Counted from the stretch's first letter, positions 1 through 9,636 are shown. The stretch: DNA of 64,000 bases from CAZSHX01 sp964606895 (GCA_964606895.1 CAZSHX010000012.1:9577-73576); one strand, 5' to 3'. The notes: generated from the sequence alone by a model not told the origin. Numbers and translations are program-made.

Positions 1-167
1 ATTTCGAAATCGCCTTTTGTTGTTTCAAACTTAATCTTGAATTTTTCGGGAGCTTTGAGTTTCAGAATTTCTGGGTCAATCTTACTGCCTGCGGCAAAAA
101 GACTAACCACGGTAAATATCATTATCAAGATAATCTGCAAAATTCCAAATGTCCTTTTTGTTTTCAT
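1..167 (-). CDS. Peptidyl-prolyl cis-trans isomerase, cyclophilin type (N-terminal part only)
   Basis: The first 55 codons of a minus-strand gene run off the left edge of the window. The protein starts MKTKRTFGILQ, has a hydrophobic signal segment (about residues 9-25), and then reads KAPEKFKIKFETTKGDFE. This is how secreted cyclophilin-type isomerases of the Bacteroidota/Chlorobiota begin their catalytic domain, with the first beta strand carrying ETTKGDF. The family catalyses cis-trans isomerisation of Xaa-Pro bonds; this one would act in the periplasm. A ribosome binding site (AAGGAA) lies about nine bases before the ATG. It follows the acyltransferase gene by 40 bases on the same strand. 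The catalytic core is outside the window, so the call rests on the N-terminal strand alone. Confidence 0.75.
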   Translation of the reverse strand, partial: MKTKRTFGILQIILIMIFTVVSLFAAGSKIDPEILKLKAPEKFKIKFETTKGDFE

Positions 168-207
168 GATGTTTTTCCTTTTCGAAGCTAATATTTTTAA
201 ATTCGTC

Positions 208-1377
208 TCATGGTTTATTCCCAACTAATTTATCATATAATTTTCTGTGCCAATTTTTATCCATACAAGGTCGTTCAATCAATAAATAAAATACAGACGA
301 AATTGCAACAGTTAAAATAACGACCACAACCGTATTGATTATCAGATTCGGTAACAAATAATCCGATATTTTATAAAAATGGGAAAATTTACTTATTAAT
401 GCGATAAAAGGGAAATGCAATAAATAGATAGAATAGCACATACCTCCGATTAATGTAATTATCTTAATATTGAAAAATTTATTCCAAAATCTATCTCTGA
501 TGGATACATAATAAAAAAGCAAGACAAGAAATGGATAAATAATTCCATTGATTAGTGTAGATTCATGATTTATATAGAAAATCATCAATAACAGGATCAA
601 ACCTCCACCCGATAGGAACATACTGTTAATTTTAGTCTGTTTTAATGTTAAGTAGAAATCTGCCAGCAATAAACCCGCTAAGAAAAACTCTATGAAAGAA
701 TATATTGTCATGATTTTCAGTGGGAAAAACCATTGTAATGTTGGGAAAGCGGCAATCAAAAATATCAGAATTATCCTTCTGTAGGTTTGAGGCAAAAGAA
801 AAACAAGTGTTAAGAGTGGTGCCAAAATGTAAAACTGAACTTCAATTTCTAAAGACCATGCAACCATTGTTATTAAAGGGTAAGTCTGATAAATAATATT
901 GTGCATATAAATCAACGAAGAACCGAGACTTGGAAGCAGTTCCCAGAATTTAAAATCACCCTTGATAATTAAAACGACAAAAAAGAACGTCATTGCTATT
1001 ATATACGGAGGCTCCAGTCTGGTTAGTCTTCTTAAAAAATATGATCTCAAACGAACCTTTTTTTCATTTTGCAAGTGATGTCTGGCAAAAGGCATAGCTA
1101 AAATAAACCCACTAATAACAAAAAACAACTCTACGCCCTGATATCCATTTGCAAAGAATCTATCAATTAAATAATAATCTTTAATGCCGTCAATCAGTTT
1201 GTAATGACTATTACCCAAAATTGGATATAATGAATGGAATAATACCACCCAGATAATTGCGATAAATCTAAATCCATCAATTTCAGGAAGGTATGCTCCT
1301 GAAGATATAATTCTTCTGAATATTTTTTGTAAATCCATAGTCTTGATATTTGAATTTAATATAATTGTAAATAACAT
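208..1377 (-). CDS. Acyltransferase family 3 membrane protein (OafA/ExoZ-like)
   Basis: A 389-residue polytopic membrane protein. It opens with the acyltransferase-3 signature: EIDGFRFIAIIWVVLFHS contains the conserved R and catalytic-type His, followed by the GVELFFVISGFIL helix and an RRLTRLEPPY motif around residues 115-125. About ten hydrophobic helices follow. Members transfer acetyl, succinyl or other acyl groups onto sugars of O-antigen, exopolysaccharide or other envelope glycans in the inner membrane; the substrate cannot be told from sequence. The start is uncertain: 1377 or the internal ATG at 1338 (MDLQKIF), neither with a clear ribosome site. No polysaccharide cluster surrounds it. 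Confidence 0.85.
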   Translation of the reverse strand: MLFTIILNSNIKTMDLQKIFRRIISSGAYLPEIDGFRFIAIIWVVLFHSLYPILGNSHYKLIDGIKDYYLIDRFFANGYQGVELFFVISGFILAMPFARHHLQNEKKVRLRSYFLRRLTRLEPPYIIAMTFFFVVLIIKGDFKFWELLPSLGSSLIYMHNIIYQTYPLITMVAWSLEIEVQFYILAPLLTLVFLLPQTYRRIILIFLIAAFPTLQWFFPLKIMTIYSFIEFFLAGLLLADFYLTLKQTKINSMFLSGGGLILLLMIFYINHESTLINGIIYPFLVLLFYYVSIRDRFWNKFFNIKIITLIGGMCYSIYLLHFPFIALISKFSHFYKISDYLLPNLIINTVVVVILTVAISSVFYLLIERPCMDKNWHRKLYDKLVGNKP

Positions 1378-1645
1378 TCACAAATTACGAATTATTCAAC
1401 TTATGGTTATCATTTCAAATCGAAAATTGTTTTTTTTGTTCAAGTTTTCAAAGAATTTCCTAATCATATTCTGAACTCAAAGAAAATGAGTTGGAAGTTT
1501 TGACTTAATCAATATTTATGGACTTTCTTCCTTTTATTTCATCTTGCTTTTGTAACTTTTTCTCGTTATATTCATTTATATTTTAATTCCTGAGTTTGGG
1601 AAATATTTTGAATCGTTTATTGTTGAATCTGATTTTGAAAACATA

Positions 1646-4324
1646 ATGAAAAAAATACTTGTACTTCTTTGTTTATATGCTTTTTTGCTGTCACCTGCAA
1701 TTGCCGACAAAAGCATAAGAGTTGCACCCGACACTTACCGTCAGCAGTTGCAAACGATGTCGGCAGGCGATACTCTCGTTTTTCCGGACGGGGAATACAA
1801 AAACGGATTGTCTGTTAATAATCTTAATGGGACTGAAAACACATGGTTTGTTTTCAAATCCGAAACCTTACATGGTGCTGTTTTTGTCGGGAGGGACGGC
1901 AGTAATACAATTGACATAACAAATTCATCGTATGTTCAGATTGACGGATTCATGTTTGACGGGAAAAACATTGCCAATATTGATGCAATCAAAGCCGGAG
2001 GCGGCGGACAAAATCTTTATACTCATCATATTAATATTTTTAACAATGAAATTATCGGGCATGGAAACAATCAGCAAACCGTTGGTATCTCCACCAAAAT
2101 TACCTGCTGGGACTGGCAGATTTATCATAACAAAATAAGTTCAGCCGGGACGGGAATTTATTTGGGGAATTCCGACGGCTCGGCTCCTTTTATTCGTGGA
2201 ACGATTAAAGATAATCTTGTGGTTAATCCAACCGGATACTGCATGCAAATCAAGCAGCAGAACGACAGACCTTCGATTTCGGGAATTCCCACGGAACCTT
2301 CATCTACTTTTGTTGTTGATAATGTTTTCGTTAAAGATGACAGGCTTTCGCCCGACGGCGACAGACCAAATGTGCTTTTTGGCGGACAGCCGCTATCAGG
2401 AACGGGCATAGACGACAGAGTGGAAGTTTACGGAAATGTGTTTTACAACAATCCGAGAGAATATCTTCTTCAGACCACAGGTAATATTTCGATTCATAAT
2501 AATATTTTTGTTTCGGGTTCTAACAGTGGTATAAACATTACAACCCAAAACAACCGTCCCCCAAAAGAAGTATTTGTCTATCAGAACAGCATTTTAACAG
2601 GCGAAAACGGTATTCGGTTTGATGGAACTAAGTCCGCATTAATCACAGTGAAAGGAAATGCAGTGTTTGCTAAAACACCCCTCTCTTTCACTTCAACCGG
2701 ACAAAATCTAACGGGAGATTTTAATGCTTCGAAGTCTCACTTCAGCTCATCATCTTTTGATATTTCAACCTTAGATGTTTTTCCAAAAGCAGATATTGCA
2801 AGCGTTGATTTGGATTTAGCGGAATTTTCGAAGGACCAGAATTTTCAGTATGACTTCAATTATAATCAAAATAACGGTAAATATTATGGATGCTACAGCG
2901 AAAAGGGAACAAACCGCGGCTGGAAACCCCAAATTGACTTCAAATTACCCGGTTTGAAAATTATGTCTACAATCTATCGCGTTGGTCCAACCAGAACGTA
3001 TAAAACCCCGTCGGCTGTCGGCGGTTTAGTTGAGGATGGCGATACTGTTGAAATTGATGCAGGAACATATTCGGGGGATGTCTGCTTCTGGAAGAAGAAT
3101 AACATGGTTTTGCGTGGAATTGATGGATTTGCACATCTGGATGCAAACGGAAAATCTGCCGGAAGCAAAGCAATATGGGTAATTCAGGGGAATAACACAA
3201 CCGTTGAAAATATTGAATTTTCCGGTTGTACTGTTCCCGATCAAAACGGAGCAGGAATCAGGCAGGAAGGAATCGGGCTTACCGTCCGTCATTGTTTTTT
3301 CCACGATAACGACGAAGGAATTCTTGCAGGAGACAATGCCCAAAGCGATATATTAATTGAATTTTCAGAATTTGCAAGAAACGGTTTCGGGGACGGTTAC
3401 TCACATAATTTATATATAAATCATGTCCGTTCTTTGACTTTCCAATACAATTATTCGCATCATGCGAAAATCGGACACAATCTGAAAAGCAGAGCCTATC
3501 TGAATAAAATTCTTTACAACCGGATAATGGATGAAGCAACAGGAAATTCATCGTTTATTATTGACCTGCCAAATGGAGGAAAGTCTTATGTAATTGGAAA
3601 TTTGCTGATGCAGGGACCTAATGCCGAAAACGGGAAAATGGTTAATTATGGTGCCGAAGGATTGTCAAATCCGGAAAACGAATTGCTTTTCGTCAATAAT
3701 ACTCTCGTTAACAAAAGGTCATCCGCAACTTTTGTTTATATTCAATCCGGAACAACAGTTGCCAAAGTAGCCAATAATATTTTTGCAGGTCCCGGAACAC
3801 TTATCAGCGGTAAAGCTGATACTTCAGCAAATATGTATTTCAGCAATCCGAATCAGGTCGGATTTGCCGATGAAGCTAATTATGATTACCGGTTAACAAA
3901 AAATTCAAGTGCAATAGATGCCGGAGTGGATGCAGGCGAATACTCCGGATTCAGTCTGACTCCTAAATCAGAATACAAACATCTATGCGAATTTACTGAA
4001 AGGAAAATATTTAAAAATATTGATATTGGTGCCTATGAATTTCCGGATATTTCAACTCAAGCTATTGAAGAGATTGTTGTTTCGGATGAAATTTATCAGG
4101 TATATCCAAATCCTGCTGACGAAAGACTTGAAATCAAATCAATTTCTGCTGAAAATAGATTTTTGTCCGTAAAATTAATTAACCCTGTTGGTGAAATTGT
4201 TTTTTCTGAGAGTGGACAGGATAATGTTTCGTTTGTTACAAAGGATTTGACACCCGGATGCTATTTTCTTTTAATTGAAAATGAAAAAACGATAGTGCGA
4301 AGAAAAATCATAATTTTCAGATGA
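1646..4324 (+). CDS. Double right-handed beta-helix protein with T9SS sorting domain
   Basis: 892 residues. A signal peptide (about 1-20, ending AIADKS) is followed by two separate parallel beta-helix regions. The first (about 25-420) is rich in HHINIFNNEI / GNVFYNN-type rungs. The second (about 440-800) starts at IYRVGPTRTYKTPSAV and includes the CFWKKNNMVLRG and TVRHCFFHDNDEGI rungs. The C-terminus (about 815-892) is a type A T9SS sorting domain with YQVYPNPADERLEI, PVGEIV and GCYFLLI. The fold is typical of polysaccharide lyases and adhesins. The two-helix arrangement resembles a chondroitinase-B-like module joined to a DUF1565-like module, but no catalytic residues could be assigned. It would be secreted and attached to, or released from, the cell surface. 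Confidence 0.8.
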   Translation: MKKILVLLCLYAFLLSPAIADKSIRVAPDTYRQQLQTMSAGDTLVFPDGEYKNGLSVNNLNGTENTWFVFKSETLHGAVFVGRDGSNTIDITNSSYVQIDGFMFDGKNIANIDAIKAGGGGQNLYTHHINIFNNEIIGHGNNQQTVGISTKITCWDWQIYHNKISSAGTGIYLGNSDGSAPFIRGTIKDNLVVNPTGYCMQIKQQNDRPSISGIPTEPSSTFVVDNVFVKDDRLSPDGDRPNVLFGGQPLSGTGIDDRVEVYGNVFYNNPREYLLQTTGNISIHNNIFVSGSNSGINITTQNNRPPKEVFVYQNSILTGENGIRFDGTKSALITVKGNAVFAKTPLSFTSTGQNLTGDFNASKSHFSSSSFDISTLDVFPKADIASVDLDLAEFSKDQNFQYDFNYNQNNGKYYGCYSEKGTNRGWKPQIDFKLPGLKIMSTIYRVGPTRTYKTPSAVGGLVEDGDTVEIDAGTYSGDVCFWKKNNMVLRGIDGFAHLDANGKSAGSKAIWVIQGNNTTVENIEFSGCTVPDQNGAGIRQEGIGLTVRHCFFHDNDEGILAGDNAQSDILIEFSEFARNGFGDGYSHNLYINHVRSLTFQYNYSHHAKIGHNLKSRAYLNKILYNRIMDEATGNSSFIIDLPNGGKSYVIGNLLMQGPNAENGKMVNYGAEGLSNPENELLFVNNTLVNKRSSATFVYIQSGTTVAKVANNIFAGPGTLISGKADTSANMYFSNPNQVGFADEANYDYRLTKNSSAIDAGVDAGEYSGFSLTPKSEYKHLCEFTERKIFKNIDIGAYEFPDISTQAIEEIVVSDEIYQVYPNPADERLEIKSISAENRFLSVKLINPVGEIVFSESGQDNVSFVTKDLTPGCYFLLIENEKTIVRRKIIIFR

Positions 4325-4356
4325 TAATTCAATGAAATCTTGAAAATTCAATTTCA

Positions 4357-4387
4357 GATGGGCTCCACCTTCGAGGTGGAGTCCATC
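4357..4387. terminator. 13-bp stem hairpin between convergent genes
   Basis: Inverted repeat with arms 4357-4369 and 4375-4387 and a five-base loop; 13 pairs with one G-T wobble. It lies between the convergent beta-helix gene and the DUF454 gene, so it can serve as a bidirectional terminator. No long T run follows on the plus strand. Its layout (GGG, variable stem, short loop, CC) is like the hairpins inside the sorting-domain codes near 14.6 and 15.8 kb, so it may instead be a free copy of a dispersed palindromic element. Confidence 0.6.
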
Positions 4388-4405
4388 TTTGAATGAATTG
4401 TTGAA

Positions 4406-4852
4406 TCAGATAATATCTTTTTGTTCCGGCATAAGCTTTCCGGATTTCAACATAAGGATATGGAAGGTTACAGCGGATGCTACAACTAATAACAAAATAT
4501 CAATCCATATTTTGCCAATCATAATTGCAGATATTGAAATTGTAATCCACAAAACAGATATGGAGGTTATTTTCACTTTTTTCGGCAGTACCTTATATTC
4601 ATAATAATTTTTTATATAAGTTCCGAAAACCTTGTTTGAGATTAGCCAATGATATAGCTTTTCGGAACTACGGATATAACAAGCCGCAGTAATCAGCAAA
4701 AAGGGAGTTGTTGGAAGCAATGGGACTAACAAACCAATAATCCCCAATGCCAGGGATAAAGTGCCTGCAGTAATAAGCAGGTATTTTAAATATATATTGG
4801 TTACAATCTTAATGACAATTTCCTGAATTTTAAAATGTCCCAAGACGTGCAA
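4406..4852 (-). CDS. DUF454 (YbaN-like) small inner-membrane protein
   Basis: 148 residues with about four hydrophobic segments. The diagnostic DUF454 stretch is present: LGIIGLLVPLLPTTPFLLITAACYIRSSEKLYHWL (about residues 38-71), followed by NKVFGTYIKNYYEYKVLPKKVK. This GxxLPxLPTTPFLL core is the family hallmark. The family occurs in many bacteria with no established biochemical role. Start choice is weakly supported: the ATG at 4852 gives an extra hydrophilic N-terminus, and a shorter start near the first transmembrane helix is possible. It stands alone, divergent from the glycosyltransferase gene. Confidence 0.8.
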   Translation of the reverse strand: MHVLGHFKIQEIVIKIVTNIYLKYLLITAGTLSLALGIIGLLVPLLPTTPFLLITAACYIRSSEKLYHWLISNKVFGTYIKNYYEYKVLPKKVKITSISVLWITISISAIMIGKIWIDILLLVVASAVTFHILMLKSGKLMPEQKDII

Positions 4853-5031
4853 TAGTTTATTTTAATTGCCTGAGGGCTTATTTGGTTCAAAAATATTATA
4901 GTTTCGGTATTTCCGGAATTTTCAGTATTTTTGTAACTTAACAAATCTTGTTTGTTGAAAAAGAAATACGGAAAAAAAGTTTTTACTGGTTTCCCTAAAG
5001 AAGAAAAATAATAATATAATGGATAATAATA

Positions 5032-6507
5032 ATGGCTAAAACTTTTAGTATATTGTATGTTACGAGTGAGATATATCCTTTCTCGAAAACGAATGCACTT
5101 GCTGATGTAGCATATTCTTTGCCGCTTGCCGTTCGGGAGCTTGGGCATGATATTCGGGTCATGCTTCCCAAATATGGTCATATTTCGGAAAGAAAAAATC
5201 GCATACACGAAATTAACCGTTTGAAAGATATGCCCATTTCAATCGGCGGCACGACTGATCTGGCAACAGTAAAATCTTCTTCAATAGCAAGTCCCAGAAC
5301 TAAAGTTCAGGCATATATTACAACCAATATCAGTTTCCTCGACAAGAGAAAAGGTATTTACACCGATATTAAATCGGGTAAAGAATTTTCTAACAATGAC
5401 GAAAGATTTATTTTCTTCAATAAAACAGTTATTGAAACCTGTCTGCTTCTGGGCTGGTCTCCGGATATTATCCATATAAACAACTGGCATACTGCCATGA
5501 TTGCGGCTTTTGCAAAAATTCTTTTCCCAAGCAAATTCAAAAAAACAAAAATAGTTCTAACCATTCACGACTTCATGAGTCAGGGTGTTTTTCCTGAATC
5601 TACTTTTGATAAAATCGGGATGCCAGCCGAATTGAAAGATAATTTCATACATAACGGCAAATTTAATTTCCTCAAAGGTGCCATCAGTTATGCAGATGCT
5701 ATTAATACTGTAAGCCCGACTTATGCTCAGGAGATTTTGCAAGACAGCGAATACGGTGACGGACTAAATCAAGTTCTTCTCGACCGCCCCGATAAATTAA
5801 CAGGAATAACGCATGCGGTTGACCCATGGGCTTGGATGCCGAAAAACGATAACGAAATCAAAGAAAAATATATCGGAAATTTTCCTTTTTTCAAACAGCA
5901 AAACCGCACTGATCTACTAAAAGAAATGGGTTGGGAAGATGACGCAACTTCGCCTATAATCGCAGTTATGGCTTATTTCGATACCCAAAGCGGAATGGAT
6001 TTGCTTGCTGAAAGCACTGAATTACTGCTGAAGGAAAACGTCAGAATTATAGTTATGGGTGAAGGCGACCATGATATTATTATGATGTTAAAAAAAATCG
6101 CAAGAAAATATCATGATAGATTTGTTCTGAAAATTGGGTTCGATGAAACTTTATCCCATAAAATAATTGCAGGTTCCGACATGATTCTTCTCCCTTCAAA
6201 GCGAGAGCCGAGTGCAATGAATGCTATTATCGGCTTGTCTTACGGAACTCTTCCAATTGGGCGTGCCACAGGAGCAAATATTGATATTATCCGCGATTAT
6301 GAAGAAGAAAATCCTAAAAGTAATGGATTTCTCTTTTCTGATTATAATTCAGAGGCATTGGTTTCGTCTGTAAAAAAAGCAAAGAATATTTTTGAGAATA
6401 AAGCACAATGGTTTGCTTTGGGAGCAAGTGCCATGGGTTGTGATTATACTTGGGAAAGTTCAGCTAAAAAATATGATGAGATTTATCGGAATCTCATGAG
6501 AGATTAA
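5032..6507 (+). CDS. Glycogen/starch synthase-like GT5 protein with altered donor-binding motifs
   Basis: 491 residues, the usual GT5 length. The fold markers are clear: SEIYPFSK near residue 12, DIIHINNWHTA, VLTIHDFMSQGVFP, the ADAINTVSPTYAQEI segment, and PSKREPSAMNAIIGLSYGTLPIGRATGA in the C-terminal Rossmann domain. GT5 enzymes extend alpha-1,4-glucan from ADP-glucose. Here the N-terminal KTGGL donor loop is K19-T-N21-A22-L, so both glycines are lost, and the C-terminal TGGL is TGAN. The GINGID segment is THAVD. The catalytic-type Glu in REPS is kept. It may use another donor or be a non-catalytic paralogue. It heads a same-strand run with the lipoprotein at 6542, the barrel at 7785 and hslVU. 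Confidence 0.75.
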   Translation: MAKTFSILYVTSEIYPFSKTNALADVAYSLPLAVRELGHDIRVMLPKYGHISERKNRIHEINRLKDMPISIGGTTDLATVKSSSIASPRTKVQAYITTNISFLDKRKGIYTDIKSGKEFSNNDERFIFFNKTVIETCLLLGWSPDIIHINNWHTAMIAAFAKILFPSKFKKTKIVLTIHDFMSQGVFPESTFDKIGMPAELKDNFIHNGKFNFLKGAISYADAINTVSPTYAQEILQDSEYGDGLNQVLLDRPDKLTGITHAVDPWAWMPKNDNEIKEKYIGNFPFFKQQNRTDLLKEMGWEDDATSPIIAVMAYFDTQSGMDLLAESTELLLKENVRIIVMGEGDHDIIMMLKKIARKYHDRFVLKIGFDETLSHKIIAGSDMILLPSKREPSAMNAIIGLSYGTLPIGRATGANIDIIRDYEEENPKSNGFLFSDYNSEALVSSVKKAKNIFENKAQWFALGASAMGCDYTWESSAKKYDEIYRNLMRD

Positions 6508-6541
6508 ATTTACCGCTTTTTTTAAATTTGATAGAATCTTT

Positions 6542-7783
6542 ATGCTTTTGAATAAGTTCAGAAAATTTGTTTTCGATTTATTATTTATTGTAGTCATAGT
6601 TCTGCTTGGCTTTCAGATTAACGGTTGCAACGATAAGCCAACCGATATCGGAATGCCTCTGCTGTTTGATACAATTACGGTTCTTCCTTATGGACCCAAA
6701 GACTCTTCAATCTTCACTGGACAAAGAAGTTTCTTTAAAAATATGTCAATTTTCAATGTAGGTGTTATCTTTGTCGGCAAGACCGAAGACACCAAAGCGG
6801 CGACTATACTTAGATTTGCAGAAAGCACAATGCCTGATTCTCTGAATTATCTTGATGCAAGCCAAATTATTTCAGCCACTCTGACTCTGAATCCATACAA
6901 ATATACATTCGGGAACACAAAAAGCAACAATCTTTCTTTTAAACTTTATAAAGTAAGAAGCGGCAACTACTGGTCTAATCAGGCTACATGGGACTCAGTT
7001 TACAATCAGGACGGTTCTCCCAAGATATTTGAATCTTCGAGTATTGGTCAGTGGTCAGGACAAATTCCAATGATTGATACAATTCCTGCTATCAATGTAC
7101 AAATAACTGATTTCAGTTTTATTCAGGAATGGATTAAAAACGCAAAAGATAGTGTACCGATTTGGGGTTTGGGAATTTTACCTGATGACAATTCAGACGT
7201 TATTCACCAGTTTGTCGGCTCAGTTAAAGACAATATTAATATTAGTCCATCAATAAAGATTATTTATAAAAATAAGAATAAAAATGCTCTTGACAGTTTA
7301 ATTATGAGGTCGGCAATAAATGCTTCATTTACAAAGGCACCTCAAATTGATACAACTACTTTAGCAATTCAGGGAGCATCAAGCTGGCGGTCACAGTTAT
7401 TCTTCGACATGTCCAAACTTCCTAAAAATGCAAGCATTTACAAGGCTCAACTTGAATTAACTTACAATCCTGATAAAACTGTATTAGGGAATCTTCCCGT
7501 TGATTCTGTTCTTGATGCCGGATTATTCCTTAGTGATTCAATCTGGAAAACTCCTGACGTACCATATTATGCGTCGCTTCAGGGCAATAAATATATTTTC
7601 CCGAAAATTAATTCTTCAATAGAATTCTGGCTCAGGCATAGCGGCAAGGGCAGTCTGGTTTTGGTTTCGCCGGGCTGGAGTGAGTATTTCAAACTCGACA
7701 GAGTTTCGTTTTACGGCATTAACGAAACCGACATTACAAAAAGACCTAAACTAATAGTAATTTATTCAAAACGACCTTATTAA
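6542..7783 (+). CDS. Secreted lipoprotein with duplicated beta-sandwich (DNRLRE-like) modules
   Basis: 413 residues. The N-terminus is a lipoprotein signal with a lipobox at FQINGC, so Cys29 would be acylated. The rest is beta-rich, with two related halves. Each half has an AATILRF / SSWRSQLFFDMSKLP strand, an LTLNPYKY / LELTYNP strand and a late W-rich segment (FIQEWIK / SIEFWLR), ending in IKIIY or LIVIY. This periodicity resembles the DNRLRE and DUF4270 type sandwich families found on Bacteroidota surface proteins. The function is unknown. Its stop and the ATG of the barrel gene at 7785 are one base apart, so the two are surely co-transcribed, and the pair probably works together in the outer membrane. 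Confidence 0.65.
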   Translation: MLLNKFRKFVFDLLFIVVIVLLGFQINGCNDKPTDIGMPLLFDTITVLPYGPKDSSIFTGQRSFFKNMSIFNVGVIFVGKTEDTKAATILRFAESTMPDSLNYLDASQIISATLTLNPYKYTFGNTKSNNLSFKLYKVRSGNYWSNQATWDSVYNQDGSPKIFESSSIGQWSGQIPMIDTIPAINVQITDFSFIQEWIKNAKDSVPIWGLGILPDDNSDVIHQFVGSVKDNINISPSIKIIYKNKNKNALDSLIMRSAINASFTKAPQIDTTTLAIQGASSWRSQLFFDMSKLPKNASIYKAQLELTYNPDKTVLGNLPVDSVLDAGLFLSDSIWKTPDVPYYASLQGNKYIFPKINSSIEFWLRHSGKGSLVLVSPGWSEYFKLDRVSFYGINETDITKRPKLIVIYSKRPY

Positions 7784-7784
7784 C

Positions 7785-9017
7785 ATGCGTCTAAAAAAAG
7801 CAATTATATTATTGACCGTATTTGTTCTTTTCAGCTTGGCTTCTTTTGGGCAGGGTGGTTCGAACTATTCAATTTTTGGAATTGGTGATATTATATCAAA
7901 CGTTTCATCTACTTACGATGGCATCGCCGGTACTTCGATAGCAATCCCCTCGGATTATGCTATCAACACCAGAAATCCCGCAATGTGGAGTTTGGTAACA
8001 ACGACCAGACTTCAGGCAGGCTATCATTTTAATCAGAATGTCATTCAAAATGACAAACTCACCCTTTGGCAAAACAACGGCAAAGCCAGCGGAATCCTTG
8101 GAATATTTTCTGTGGATACAGCCATGGGACTGAGTTTTAGTTTCGGAGTGCATCCTTATTCTTCTGTTAATTACCTGCTGACAACTCCTTTTGAAGTTGA
8201 TGCCGACGGTGTTAAATTGTCCGGCACAACAACCTATCAGGGAAACGGCGGACTGTCGCTGGGTTATCTTGGCGGTTCGGTTAATTTGATGCAGGATTTA
8301 TCAATAGGTGCTGAAATTTTCGGCTCCTTTGGGTTTATCAATACTTCGAACTACACAACAATTGCCGAACCTAACTCTTATCCCTCCCAAAACAGCATAA
8401 GCGATAACCTCTATGGTTATGGTTTGAAAGGCGGGCTGTACTATAATGTCGGAAAAGGACTTTCTTTGGGTGCTATTTTTGAAACCCACAACAGTCTAAC
8501 AGTTGACAGAACAACCAAATACTATTCATATTCCTTAAAAGACACATCTTTTTCCAAATCTTTCGATATGGCAATTCCGTTGTCTTATGGATTCGGGGCT
8601 TCTTATGTTACAGGCAAATTTTTATTCGGAGCAGATTTATCCATGCAGGATTTTTCAAACTTCAATTATCAGAAAGATGCCAAAACAAAATTCAGAAACA
8701 ACATGCTCTACAGCTTTGGAGTTTCCAGAGTCGGGAACAGATCCCCTTTTGCACCAATTATGGACAAAATAGCTTATAATTTAGGATTTGGCTATAAACA
8801 ATTATATTACTCAGTTAATAATATTGACATCAACGAGTACTTCGGTTCAATCGGCTTTGAAATACCGATATCAACCGGAACAATGCTTAATGCCGCATTT
8901 CAGATTGGGTCAAGAGGGACTACCGATAGTAAGCTTGTCAAAGAAAATTTCGGAAGATTTACGATTGACATCAGCATCGGCGAAACATGGTTCAAGCCTT
9001 TCAAAAGAGAATTTTAA
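7785..9017 (+). CDS. Putative outer-membrane beta-barrel protein
   Basis: 410 residues with a signal peptide (MRLKKAIILLTVFVLFSLASFGQ). The N-terminal motif NYSIFGIGDI, then NPAMWSLV, and an alternating-hydrophobic pattern ending in FGRFTIDISIGETWFKPF are typical of PorV/FadL-like 14-stranded barrels in this lineage. The N-terminal 'NPA' turn resembles the OMPP1 family. Substrate unknown. It lies one base after the lipoprotein gene and 15 bases before hslV; the shared strand and tight packing indicate a single transcript. The link to HslVU is probably just genome organisation. Confidence 0.6.
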   Translation: MRLKKAIILLTVFVLFSLASFGQGGSNYSIFGIGDIISNVSSTYDGIAGTSIAIPSDYAINTRNPAMWSLVTTTRLQAGYHFNQNVIQNDKLTLWQNNGKASGILGIFSVDTAMGLSFSFGVHPYSSVNYLLTTPFEVDADGVKLSGTTTYQGNGGLSLGYLGGSVNLMQDLSIGAEIFGSFGFINTSNYTTIAEPNSYPSQNSISDNLYGYGLKGGLYYNVGKGLSLGAIFETHNSLTVDRTTKYYSYSLKDTSFSKSFDMAIPLSYGFGASYVTGKFLFGADLSMQDFSNFNYQKDAKTKFRNNMLYSFGVSRVGNRSPFAPIMDKIAYNLGFGYKQLYYSVNNIDINEYFGSIGFEIPISTGTMLNAAFQIGSRGTTDSKLVKENFGRFTIDISIGETWFKPFKREF

Positions 9018-9032
9018 AATTAGGAGATAATA

Positions 9033-9581
9033 ATGGATAATGAGAATAAATCTAAATTCCGCTCGACAACTGTTATCGGAGTTATCAAAGATGGCAAAGC
9101 CTCTTTAGGCTCAGACGGACAGGTTACTTTCGGTGCTACTGTTCTGAAACATACAGCAAAAAAAGTCAGAAAATTATACAACAATACAATTCTTGCAGGA
9201 TTTGCGGGTGCAACTGCCGATGCTTTCACTCTGCTTCAAAGGTTTGAAGAAAAGATTGAATCCCACAGAGGAAACCTCGACCGTGCCGCTATTGAATTAG
9301 CGAAAGACTGGAGAACCGACAGATACCTGAGACGGCTGGAAGCAATGCTTATCGTTATGAACCAGCAAAAAATCCTTTTAATCAGTGGTACAGGCGACGT
9401 TATTGAACCCGATGATGATATTATTGCAATCGGCTCAGGCGGTCCTTACGCTCTTTCTGCGGCTCGTGCACTTTTGCACCACACCAAGCTTACATCACGC
9501 GAAATAGTCGAAGAGTCGTTGAAAATAGCTGGTGAAATCTGCATCTATACAAACTCCGACAGAACAATAGAAGAACTTTAA
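9033..9581 (+). CDS. hslV: HslV (ClpQ) peptidase of the HslUV protease
   Basis: 182 residues, standard length. HslV is the threonine peptidase that forms a double hexamer capped by HslU in the cytoplasm. The nucleophile lies in FRSTTVIGV: removal of 11 residues would expose Thr12 as Thr1. Other family marks are [59 protein letters not shown] and the C-terminal TIEEL. A strong ribosome site (TTAGGAG) sits eight bases before the ATG. hslU follows after 55 bases that include a short inverted repeat (9583-9588 with 9600-9605), possibly a weak RNA processing or attenuation structure. Confidence 0.97.
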   Translation: MDNENKSKFRSTTVIGVIKDGKASLGSDGQVTFGATVLKHTAKKVRKLYNNTILAGFAGATADAFTLLQRFEEKIESHRGNLDRAAIELAKDWRTDRYLRRLEAMLIVMNQQKILLISGTGDVIEPDDDIIAIGSGGPYALSAARALLHHTKLTSREIVEESLKIAGEICIYTNSDRTIEEL

Positions 9582-9636
9582 TACTCTGCATTCGAAATTC
9601 AGAGTTAAAACAAATAAATTCAGAATCTAATATAAA

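Noticed and set aside
37..228. 63-residue plus-strand frame at the left edge
   Set aside because: It overlaps the cyclophilin N-terminus on the other strand, which has a signal peptide, a ribosome site and family sequence.
4801..5208. 135-residue minus-strand frame over the start of the GT5 gene
   Set aside because: It lies opposite a well supported coding start and has no family features.
9583..9605. Terminator between hslV and hslU
   Set aside because: Only six pairs with an 11-base loop and no T run; the genes act together.
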